The translations under genes and the position numbers were made by a program. The notes under the pieces were generated by a model. It saw only the letters and a program-made list of their open reading frames with translations. It was not told where the DNA came from and ran no database searches. A stretch of DNA of 64,000 nucleotides, from assembly GCA_903813345.2 (NCBI GenBank), contig CAIIXF020000006.1, forward strand, positions 12,468,348 to 12,532,347. Direction: 5' to 3'. Shown here piece after piece: positions 36,901-48,500 of this stretch; the stretch's first letter is position 1, and the number at the start of each line of letters is the position of its first letter. Source of the stretch: Owenia fusiformis. Taxonomy: Eukaryota > Annelida > Polychaeta > Sabellida > Oweniidae.

Positions 36901-37540
36901 CATTCCAAATCGCCATTATTCTGCACACATTGTATTAGCTCTATGCAAACGTGATTCCCTGTAATAGAAAATATCTAAATGACAAAGGTCCTAGGTCATA
37001 TGGCAAAAAATGAAACATGGAGAACGGATACGATGAATACTCATTCATTTCGAAAATCGAAATCTAGTACTAAAACAAATACAGATCAACACTGACGAAT
37101 CCAGGGGGGCATCTGAGGAGGGCCCAGAAAAAATTTAGGGCCCTAAATGTTTTTGTAAAAAAAATTGTAAGGACTCTAAAATATTCCTTTTGGGCCAAAT
37201 TATCAAAAATGGGCCTTATATTTTCAAAATTTTGGCCCAATTTTTTATTAGGGGCCCAAAGCCCTTTTCCGCAATTTTTTGGGCTGACTTGAATGTGCCC
37301 CTCCCTCTCCCCCATGTATTTGATATCACGGAGATAAATAAAAGCTTATTCAAAAATGTTGTTACCTGTTCTAGGCCACCCTGAGAAGAATAAGTCATCG
37401 TCTCGAATCTCTAGATTTTTACACTCATCTGTAAATGCAGCAGGATGAAAGAAGGGGAACAACCCCGTCCCTTCCTTGAAATAATCTTTACCGTACACCG
37501 TATATCCCCCGGAGGTGCGCTTCATGCAATCGGTAGCCAT
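30965..37540 (-). CDS. Cytosolic sulfotransferase (SULT family), divergent
   Basis: Seven exons on the minus strand: 37540-37366, 36958-36837, 36354-36217, 35994-35850, 34392-34295, 31410-31230 and 31077-30965. All phases match, giving 323 aa, close to the family's usual ~295 plus an N-terminal extension. The Sulfotransfer_1 fold is clear: PAPS loop [10 protein letters not shown] at 51-60, 3'-phosphate motif [11 protein letters not shown] near 150, then [34 protein letters not shown], and C-terminal [20 protein letters not shown]. The family transfers sulfonate from PAPS to a hydroxyl or amine acceptor in the cytosol. The active site is altered. The usual YPKSGTTW lysine is arginine, the double threonine is Asn-His, and the KTHLP catalytic histidine region reads WGPHH. 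The acceptor is unknown and weak or changed activity is possible. Introns hold a LINE fragment, a hairpin MITE and a tandem repeat. Confidence 0.92.
32110..32695 (+). mobile_element. 5'-truncated LINE (non-LTR retrotransposon) 3' end
   Basis: A plus-strand frame ending with TGA near 32459 encodes the tail of a LINE ORF2. It shows [20 protein letters not shown], then the Cys/His motif [18 protein letters not shown] typical of the region after reverse transcriptase. A ~220-bp 3' UTR and a 14-base poly-A tract (about 32682-32695) follow. The reverse transcriptase itself is absent. It lies antisense in a sulfotransferase intron. The left limit is approximate. Confidence 0.8.
32823..32887. repeat. 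Small inverted repeat
   Basis: ATACGCTTGTGAAATGTCA and TGACATTTCACAACCGTAT form an imperfect hairpin in a sulfotransferase intron. Confidence 0.6.
33523..33658. repeat. Hairpin MITE, ~135 bp
   Basis: GTTATTCAATGATT and AATCATTGAATAAC are inverse ends. The inner arms ACAGAAAATATTCTTCCC and GGGAAGAATATTTTCTGT extend the stem. Confidence 0.85.
34000..34190. repeat. Fragment with Tc1/mariner-like end (CACCCTG|TA)
   Basis: TTCGGGACACCCTGTATA at 34173-34190 matches the right-end type of the element at 5076-6202. The left end is not visible, so the boundary is arbitrary. Confidence 0.4.
36455..36745. repeat. Short tandem repeat (ACACTGATTGAC-type)
   Basis: About 25 copies of a degenerate 10-12 bp unit (CACTGATTGA / CACTGATTTA / CACTGAATTA) lie in a sulfotransferase intron. 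Open frames across it are repetitive and non-coding. Confidence 0.9.
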
Positions 37541-37894
37541 TTTTCTGTTCTAAACAAGAGCCGACAATGACCAGACCAACAACATGCACTTGCAAACAAA
37601 CACGCTATCTCAAAAAAGTTCAAACTCCTACAGTAACACTGTGACCTTGATGTAAATATCAGAAGTGGCTCATTATTCAATGTACAGTACCTGAATACGT
37701 ATGGGTATGTTCATTTAACATTTGAAATGCACAGTTTGACACGGTGTACAACCAAATTGCTGTTAGAGGGCAGACCACCGTACTGATCCAGAGAAACGCT
37801 CCGGAGTCCAGTAAGAATAATGGCGGTTAGAAATAACTACCTGTTATTTCAAAGATAAGGACGACAAAAATACGTTTGTGTAATTTGCTTCATA

Positions 37895-38036
37895 TTACCT
37901 GGGTCACATTTACTCCGATTCATCGGCCGGTGCCCGGCCGATTCAGTATTTTGTTCAAAATTCTATTCGGTTTTGGACAAAATACTCAATCGGCCGGGCG
38001 CCTGTAATTGAATTGAAGCAAATGTGGACCAGGCAT
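37895..38036. repeat. MITE with CGGCCGGG stem
   Basis: ACCTGGGTCACATTT and AAATGTGGACCAGG are inverse. ATTCATCGGCCGGTGCCCGG and AATCGGCCGGGCGCC form the inner part. A deleted copy occurs at 63229-63298. Confidence 0.75.
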
Positions 38037-38691
38037 ATCAGACGTCAGAACCATATACACCCATATGTCACATTTAATTATTTATAGATTCTTTAATAAA
38101 ATGCCAATAAACATTGAATGATGTGAAGGTTCATTTCTGTATATATTTTGATTGATAACTAGCTATAACATACATGAATATTACGTATAATTACTAAATT
38201 AGCTATAAATATTCTACCTCAGTCTAGTTACATATAAAGGTCATCATTTATTTGATCGATACTACATGCTTTGCCTGTAGAATGTGAAATTGTATTTGAA
38301 ATCATAGTGAACTACAACTACAAAAATACTACAAAAATACAATGCTCATTTCTACATCATAGAATAAAAAAGCATATATTAAAATATTCAAAAATATAAA
38401 TTGCTATTACAAAATATTGAATCATGACTTTTTGGTAAATCTTATTCTTATATCATGATGAAAACGTTAAATTTTAATGCTGCTTGGTGCTCCTTATCAT
38501 GGTCATTCACCCTATCCAAAAGTACAAGATTGATTTTGTTATTTAATATTATATATTGTATGTGTCAATACTTGGAAGCTTGAAACATTATCTGTTGACA
38601 ATTTGTCATTTGCATCTATCTGAATGTCCATGCCATTACTGGCTGCATCATTATTTTGCCTTTAAGATCAATTCTTATACAAATCACACGG

Positions 38692-38972
38692 TGACTATTC
38701 AGGCCCCGTATATCGCGAGCAAGTTCCCGCTGACATCGAGAGCAATGAGCTCATGTTAGAATCGGACCTTGAGACATGCGAGATGTATGATAAAATATTC
38801 ACAGTTATAGTTTAAGCCAAGAACGTCGTTGCCCTACAATTGAAATAGCCATTGTACTATGAAATAAAGTTGTACTGAATTTCATTAGTAAAGTTTCATA
38901 GAAAAATTTTATATTTCAATTTTATCATATCGCTAAAGGCCCCCCTTCAAACAGCGGGGCCTGGATAGTCCC
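38692..38972. repeat. Possible MITE, ~280 bp
   Basis: GACTATTCAGGCCCCG and CGGGGCCTGGATAGTC are inverse ends with an unrelated AT-rich interior. Confidence 0.6.
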
Positions 38973-39582
38973 CGTGAATCAGGTTCGGTGCATGAGTGAA
39001 AATAACACATATTATGATATCTAATGCATACAACTATCCCATGGTCCTTTCTCATGTTGTGTGTAGTTATGTAAAACTAGTTGTTTTCTATATCATGACT
39101 TACTATATAAAGCATATGTGTCATCAGTGGAATGTAAATCTGAAAGTTAGGCCATTGCAAAATAACTATAGAGTTGACGTCATCCCCTGATTTAGGAAAA
39201 TTTTCAAAAACATATTAAACATGTTAGGCTATTGTTCAGAGTTCCCACATTTCATCATTATATTCATTAAAAAGTTCATGTCAATTTATTTGGGTGAGTC
39301 ACTATGAATTGTTCTCTTTGTAGATGTTCTGGTATTTTTGCAATTGTATGATAAAAAATCCTAAAAGAAATACAATTGATTAGGGCTTTTTTTCATTTGT
39401 TTTTACACCTCCTACATACCCAAGATTTGGCCATTTGTCAGAACGTTAAACATAGAATTAACTTTGATAGTCTTATTGTCAAAAGAAAATACTGCTCCTA
39501 ATACTACAGTGTAAAGTACCTTATACAAAACAGGTTTTTAAATTATGTTCTTTTACAAGTTCGTTTCTATCTTCATTAATTT

Positions 39583-42500
39583 TTATTTTCTTCTAGATAA
39601 ATTATCATCCATCTCAGTCATGAGAATATCTGGTAAATCATCGGAGTCAAAATCTGATTCTGTACCAGATGATAAATTGTCCAAAATGAAATCTGCAAAT
39701 TCATCCGTTGCTATTGAATCCATTGTTGAGGTCTTTGTGTCAACCGGGACGGATGAGCCTGTTTTGACATGAGAAGTCGATAAAATAGGTGCCCTTGAAT
39801 TAAAAGTTGTGGCCAATGGGACGGATGGACCTCCATTGGGGGAGCTTACACTTACAGGATTGACTGCTGGGATTGGTTTACTGCTTGTACCTTTTACTTG
39901 AGTAAATGCGGAATTGTGTGAAAATTCAAGTTTAGCAGGATGTTGATGTCCAAACTGTTGAGTATCATCCATTCCTTGTAATCCCAAACTAGCACTTGTA
40001 CCAGATGTATGAGGCGTCAACTGTTGCTCAATTGATTCCAAAGCCTTTTGTTTCGATTCCATTGACCCATCGAAACACAATTCAATTTCTTGATTTGTAT
40101 GAGCATTTGTGCATTCACGATTAATTGGAGATGCATTAGTTGTTGAAGTCTCTACAGCATTCGATCTATCAGGGATGATTTTAAGTCTGTCATGTGTGAT
40201 AGATGTTCTTTGAATGTCAACATCAGATTTAATAATGCTAGCCTCATTTTCAGTATTTGAGTTTTTGGCACCAATCACAATGTTGTTTATTTGTTCAGTT
40301 ACACTGTATGTCTTAGCAAAAATACTCTTAGACGTATCAGTATCTTCATCATCCTTTTTGTTTACAATATTCACATCATTTTGTTTGTCACTTTCTCCAT
40401 TTTGTTCTTCACTATGAGTATCATCTTCAAAACTCTCATCATTGTCTGGTGCATCAACATTATGTTTAAACTTATTCCTATATTTTATAGGACTTGCTTT
40501 CAATTGGTCATCAATAGCCCCTCTGCTATCCAGTGACATGGCACCAAAGACTGATGTGTTGCTTGGTTTGGGGGTATCTTTTGGACTGAGTTTACTGTCA
40601 GTTTTGAGTTGACCATCAGATTTGGGTTCATCATAAGATTTAAGTACATGTATATCATTTGATTTGGTTGTTTCATCGCACTGAAGTGAAGTTTCACTCA
40701 AACATGTTTCAGACTGCGTGTAAAGGCCACTTTCTTTACTAGAACCCTTCTCCCATCTGGAAAGCAAATACTTTATTATGAATCTGTTAAAGCATTCTTT
40801 TGCCAAGCAGTGGTGGAATGAAATGCAGTGTTGTCCTTGCCATAATATCAAGGTAGTTTCCTCTAAACCTCTTAATTCTAAATGTTTCTGATTTTATTAA
40901 GGAAACTTGCCTTATATTCTCTTTATTCAAAAATTCATGATTATGAAATCTGGTTAGATTTTCCAATCGAACTTTGAATATCCATTTTGTATTACTCATT
41001 ACATATGGGCAATCTAATGTTAAAGATGGGCCAATTGCTTCAACTGCCTCATAGCTAGCTATGCCAATAGTATGTAATAAAAAAATTTGTATTGTAAAAA
41101 AATTAACTGACCTTGGTGGTGTTTTAACTGGACTGTTTTTCTGGTTGATGTTAGTTGTTTCAACACATTCTATTCTTGCTTCTTCTTCTCGCTAAAAAGG
41201 AATAGAATTATGGCATAATTGCAATATTTTATAAATACAACTAATACACCTGCTTTTTGCCACTTATAGTGGTGACATAATTACAATATTTTAGAAATAC
41301 AGACTGTTATATTCCTTCATGTACATATATGATGTAATACGCATTCTCTTGCTGCCTGATGTTGTGGGCCTTATTCTCAACATGTAATACCACTATAATT
41401 AAAGGGGCTGTTTTCACCCTATGCTTAGTGAGCGGACCTAATTTCAAGGGTGATGGTAAAGACGAGGCATGGCGCCCAAACCTGGCCTGTAACTAGGTGC
41501 ACTGATGCTTTCTTCGCAAATTACATCGCCATTGCTCGTCATCGAAATTCTGATCGCCGAATAGACACTCTAGTAAACATTCATTTTGTATTGGATGTAC
41601 ATAACTAGAGACCGCCTTATTTCGCATATATGAAAAAATAAAACATATCCAGGTACATATATCTTTATATGTGACATCGATCAGGAATTATTGACATATT
41701 GACAATATTAGGTTGTAATTTCTTGCGGTAAATTCAAATTGTATCTTTAAACGACTGTTTCATCTTAACTATTCGTTTTATTGGATGTAAAACAAACGGT
41801 ATGCATAGTTTAACATCTTTCATTTCTAAAACAGCATAAAATATCACAATATCATCACCTTATGCTGCAATAATACGACTTAAAAGATTATGGTACTAAT
41901 ATTCTTTGGTTTTTGGGCGCCTTGCCTCGTCTTTACCATCACCCTTGAAATTAGCTCCGCTCACTAAGCATAGGGTGTGTTTTCAGTACCTGTAAGAGTT
42001 GAGCTGATCTATGCAGACTTTGGGCTACATTATCCTGTGTTTCTTCCACATGCTTTATGTTTGCTCCTTCCTGTCTCCGATGCTCTACTCGAACATCATG
42101 GTCAATCCTGGAATGCACAACAACGTGAACATAGACATCCAGTTATTTTATTTATGTAAATGTTGTACTGCTTACAATGTTAATTCAGTAAAACCTGAAA
42201 AAGTGGTAGTGTTCGACTTGGGAAATGGTCGACTTACAAAGATTCAATTCACATTCACTTAAAGGTAACTGGAAGTTGGAAGTACCATTGGAGTGCAATA
42301 CAGTACTAAATGGAGATGTTCCATCAACACAGCTGCTCCACTTAATCTTTTATTGTAGTTATATTGTATACATACAGTATAATGTACATATTGTTAGTAC
42401 CTCAGTGTAAATACTCGCATCTGATTGGTCAATTAGCAGTCAACACTTTTGCCTGTACCCCACCTGTGCATCATGGGATATCATATTATTGACCGCATAT

Positions 42501-45500
42501 GATACTGTTCTACACTTGTGAATTATGGGGAATATGACGTCACAATGTTTACAGAAAAAACATGGTAGAGGGACATTTTGTAAACGTTGATGAAAGTGAT
42601 ATTTTGACTTTAGTAGACAACAAGTATAGCAAAAATACAAATAGAAATGTAAAATTAACAACATGCCGATTGATGATTGTCATCTTTATGTGTATTATTA
42701 GTTTCCAGACTAACAAAACAATTGTAGACCTCTCCATTCGGTCAACCGTCAAATTCATATACCTCGACTGTAAACCTTGAAACTACTGTTGACCTCGACC
42801 TTCAGTCTCTGTTAACAGTAGTTTACAGTCTCGGTATACAATTTTGCCGGTTGACATCTGGAGAGGTCAACAATTGTATACTGTATTAATATTTTGTAAT
42901 GATTTGTGTCTGTATTACGGTGTTATAGCAAATGTCAGTGTACTGATATCATACTTGTATAAATTACTTGTAGAAATAGTTGCAAAGTAGTCAAGACAAG
43001 AGAAGCCTGATGATTATGAACTCCAATTCTGGAAAATCTGCCTCTGAAGAATTCAGGGCCAAGTCAAGATGTGTAAAAACTGTAAATGTATATTTATAGT
43101 ATGAATGAAACAATAATTTTAATTACTTTTATCTAAAGTATTTTATATGAGTTAAATATGCTTCTAATTCAACTGACTTGATATTTGAAACATTCTCACC
43201 TTTCAGGTCTTCCTTCGCGAATCCTTTCAAGGTTCTCATCATTAACATTGAAGTTAGCTTCAGTATCTTCACTGGTCTGACTATAGGTGACACTACTTCT
43301 GCTGCCCAAGTTGTTTTGTTGCTTTGCTATCCAAGCGTGTATGTCCACCCCCGAGTATAATGTATCATCCTGGTCATCCCCATAGACTCCAAAATCATCT
43401 TGAGTGCTGCTGCTTTCAGTGTTGCTATAGAAATCACCAGGTGCATGCTGGGTAAAATGTCGGCCATTTTGTTTTGCCATTGATTGATGTAAGTAAGGAT
43501 CACTTTGAGAGGCCGGATGGGGTAACACATGGTCCCCTGGGTAGAATTGGCTTTGGGACATTAAATGTGGAGCAGATCTTGAGCTACGTTTCATTTTTCT
43601 TTCATATTGATGCACATTGTAGGTGATAGGCTTTTGATACTGATTAGATTGATGCACATGATGCATGGGATTCAAATTCAATCTGTTGTTAACATGAGCT
43701 GCATTATTGTAATACTGCTGTTGGATTTCCTCCTCTAATTTTTGTCGTCTCAACACGTCATAATACAACTCCCTTTCCTGCTGTGGTACGCCAGCGAATG
43801 GATCCAGGATATGTCCATATTTGGAATGTTGTCTGGTGGGATATCCTGCTGTGATAGCATCATGAACAGGATGCTCCTGGATATCAGGAATGTTCTCTTC
43901 AGTAACTGGATCAACAAATTCTGTCTCGAATATTGAAGCCATCATATTAAGCTTCCGTTCCTCTGGTAATTCACTCGTGTATATTTGATCTAATCGTTCC
44001 TGCATAGTAATTTCATGTGGTTTGGAATGTGTCGCAACATTTGAGCCCTGGGGATAAAAGTGTGGGTTGTCATATGGTGAGTAAGACATCTCAGGCATGA
44101 ATATATTACGTTGTGAATCTCGCTTAGATTTTCTTTTAGGTGGTAGCTTTTTCTTAACCTTTAAGGAGCCTCTCTGGACCCTCATAGAATCTGTTAATAT
44201 GCCAGGATGTTGCTGCCCTGTTATGGTTTTAATATTATGTTTTGGAGGTGATTGTTTTGAGTCAGGCAATCCTAAATCAATGTACCTCTCAACCGATTTC
44301 CTATCTGGTGACCTTGATGATCTCTGATGATTATTATGTTTAGCATTTATTTCTTGAGCATTTGTGTTTATTTTCTGTGGAACATTCTCATTATGCCGCG
44401 TGCCACCCACAGGATAGTCTGTTGAATCACATTCTGAGTTTTCCTTGCTCCGTAACTTAGGGGTTCTGTTATGACGTTGGCGGCTGTTTGGAGTACTATT
44501 CAACGATCTAAGCGGCGGTGTATTTGAGCTTGACCCAGGGGTAGAAGTCCTAGCTGAAACTGATCCACTTGCATGGTGCTTTGGGGCCACACTTGGAAGT
44601 GATCCACTGCTTGTGTGCTTTGGAGCCACATCTTCTACACTCAAATTAACGTCTTCAAAGCCAGCCATAATATCATGTTTCCAGTGAAGGACATTCTCAA
44701 TATCTGATGTTTTCATTGCGTCAATGTCAGTAAACAGTGAGGTCAACATATTCACTCTATTGACCAACAATCTGGCTTGATTTCTGTTCTGAATGGATGG
44801 AATAAGAACAATGCTGTCCTTTATCTTTTGTAGATGTTTGAGCCTTGGGCTAGGATATTTTTTGAGGAATTTCTGTGCATTAGTATTCCATTGTTCAGGG
44901 TCAAGGTCGGGATTGTTATGGAAATGCTGAGTCAGAAAGTTCAAGGCACAGTGGTACCATGAGAGCACCTGAAGAATAAAGAAAGCATTTAATCAAACAA
45001 GGCATTAACATGCAAAATGTCACAACCAGTTGTTACAGATGACAACTGCTGAACACCAACCATCAACTGCCGACCACCAAACACTGTCCACAAAAACGTT
45101 TGGGACTGTCCACAAAAACGTTGGGGACTATCGCAACATATCACCAGTTCTGGTGGTGGCATAAAAATGATGTCTTGACAACATAAGAAGAAAACAATTG
45201 ATTAATAAAGGCATGTTTTATGAACAAATTATCAAACATAATATTGCATGTATTCATATTTAATCAGTAAATAAATGTGTAAATTCTGACATATTAAAAC
45301 AAAGTTTTAAAACCAGTCCCAAAGAAACAAACCTTGCTAAAGCAAAAGTTTATCTTATTAAATAAAATAAAACAGTAGCACAACCTTTGGATTCGTATCA
45401 AACTTTTAATTACCTTCTCAGTGAGTGTATAAAACTGAAAGACGTTGGCATATAGAATCCTCCTGCCCTCAAGTTTAGTCCTAAATTCATCAATCATTGT

Positions 45501-48500
45501 TTGGAACTTTCTTGAAAATATGAGAATATCTCTGATCTCTGAACTCCCTTGTATGATCTTCTCATCCACTCTAGAAATCAACTCTTCAGCACTCTGTATT
45601 ACTTTCTGGAAATAAATTAAATCAAAATAGCATCACTTAATAAATATTGCCAAGGATATCCCAAAATATCACCAGATCTGCCCTAACATATGTCAAAATT
45701 TGAAGTTAAGGCCAGGGTGCATGTTCAGAATTTTGCCGCATTCCTCAATTGAGTCACATGTTATTTTTCAAACAGGAATCACTCCTTCCACACATTGTCT
45801 ACATCTTCCAGTTTTGCACAAAAAGTGCACTTATGCGCCTAGAAAAGACTGGTGAGAAGATTTGTTTTGTAAATGTGTAAAAAACAAGAAAATTCAGTGA
45901 AAAAATTCAGAAATTTTTTCCCTGAATTTTCTTGTTTTTTATACATTCTATCAAAACATTCTTCTTCACATTATTTTCTAAGTACATTAGTATAGTATTA
46001 GTACCTTAAACTTGGCAAAATGTTATTATAAGCAGAAAGCTAGACCCATGACCACTCTCACACATTTTGTAAATTTACTCCATCTTGGGAATATACACAA
46101 ACCCTCGTGTCACCCACTCATTGTATATGTATAAAGTGTTTTGTGAAATAAACAAATTGAAATTGAAATGACAGTACATGTATAGGAGTAATAAAACAAT
46201 CAATAATGGGCTCTTATCCACAAGGCACAGCCTCTCAACTTAGATAGAATTGCCCATAAATCAAATAGTCAGTGTATGTTTACAATTACATAACTTTTGA
46301 AGTACAATTTACAAGGGAACAATGTCAACAATGTTCATAAAACAGTATCTCACATTTCAAGACATTGAAGGGGTTTTTCTTCTTTACAAATTGAAAGTCT
46401 GGTAAAAATATTGATTTTTAAATAACTTCAATGCTAGGGATACCAAAGTGCACACTAACTCCAATGATTGAAAACTGAAGTCACCACAATTACCTGAGCG
46501 GTTGTATAGAAGCCAGTGTTGAAGTGATTCATAAGTAGTTCAGCTCTACTCGTATTCTCCCCTATATCAGCTGGTATCTCTAGGGTGGGCACCCCAACAT
46601 CTCTGATCCAAGTACTCATCTAAACATAAATGTTTGTGTAGCAATAGAGGTTTTGTCTTCCGCTTAAATTACATTATTTAAGGTAATCAATTGATCCACT
46701 TTTTATGCACTTTAAAATGAAAAACAGTTATACTACGGGAAGTATTATTTAGTAATGTATTAACTGTTGCCATGAAATTACATGGCATTAGATCAAATGA
46801 CACCAGGAAAAGTAGTCCCTCTAATGAAAAGTGGAAATGTTCAACAATCTACATGCATGTAGTCCAACTCTCAATTACCTCTTCAGCATCATGTTCAAAA
46901 TCATCCTTCTCTATCGAGCTAGTCATGTGATCCTCAGCCTGTTTCCATAGCAACTGTAGATTATTTCTGGCTCGTACTAGATCAGTGTGAGATTTCTCTG
47001 CTGTATTTCTGGAATGTTCTAGGAATGGACTGTCTTTGAGATCACGGAAAACTGGGAAATCTTCGGGTATCTTCAGTTTCTCTAATAAGGCACTTGTTTC
47101 ATCAATGCTTGACTCAATGTTCAGCTCTCTGAAATTTAATTATACTATATCATTTTAAACTACACTCATATCGTAACTGACATCCTTCATTACTTAAGAT
47201 ATCAATTTTATTTTATTTCCAGTTTTGCACAATTTTCCAAATTGTCTAAAGTTCACACTAAAAAAGAGTACATACAAGTTATATACAAAAGCCTTTATAT
47301 AATTTGTAATGTACATAGTTCTTCATTTTATGAATCATATATAATATTTAACCTCATGATGGTGTGGTATTTCTCTGACAATTCTGATAACGCAGCAGGA
47401 AGTTCGCTGCTGGAGACAGGCGTATCATATTCTGAGAGCATCTGTATTCTGTCCTCCGCAGCAGGGATGCGCTCCATCACATCCTTGGTGTTACCAGAGA
47501 ATGCTTCCATCACCTATGGTGATAATATTATGATACAATGATACAATGTTCAATTGTCACACCTGTAACAGAACAGGGATTAATCTTTTTCAATTTTCTA
47601 AAGGGGCTAAAACTTTTCAATTTGCTAAGAATTGAAGAGTTTTGCCAATTTAATCTGTATCAACTTTGAATAAAGACAAAGAAATTTTGAACAAATTGTG
47701 ATTATTTTGAAACATGATTACAAGTGATACACTACAGTAGAAGAAGTCTATTATACTACTATTACCTTTTGTAAGACAATCCATGCATCATTGTTGTATG
47801 GGAATGTCCCGCCAAAGTCACTGATCAATTGGTCTTCTGAGATGTACATGGTCAACTCCTTTAGAGACTTAACAACACACACCTAAATACAAAATAATAA
47901 AACGTCATCCAAATGCACGTTGAATCATGCAATGCCTTGAGCTGAGTCAAATGTCAACATGATTTTTGAAAGTTACAAGCCTGATTTTGTAAGGACAATA
48001 AACTTAAATTATTTGTTTTCCATCAGTGCAAAAACACTGAGTAGTCAATTCTAACAAGGGTGATTTTGACTGGGCCACTATAATCAGAATAGACTTTGCT
48101 TATTTTTTCAATTTTCCCAACTGAATGTTTAATTAGCTTCAAAAGGGTGGGGTAAATGAGGAGAGAAGACAATATCAAATACATTTCTTACCTCAAACAT
48201 TGGTGGATTATACTTTTTCTTGTCTTGTTTGATGCCTAGTAGTTTCTGCATGACCTTCAATGAATCCTTAGATTTGGGCTGCACCAAATAGAGGCAAGAT
48301 ATGCTCCCAGCATGCTGATTCTTTAATAAAAGCATAAACTATTGGAGAATATTCATTACATGTATGTCTAAGGAATTCTGGAGAATGGATGATTTCGTTT
48401 GAAGGATGGTATTACTTGTCAGCAAAATCATTATTACAGATTAAGGCATGGCTTGATAAAGTTCATGATTATGCTATAATTTGTGTCAAATTCAGTTTTA

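Larger units (their letters stand above)
37541..39582. other. Region upstream of the sulfotransferase and downstream of the SEC14 gene
   Basis: No exon is supported here. It contains two hairpin-type elements (37895-38036 and 38692-38972) and AT-rich DNA. The sulfotransferase promoter should lie just above 37540, but no TATA box is evident there. Confidence 0.45.
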
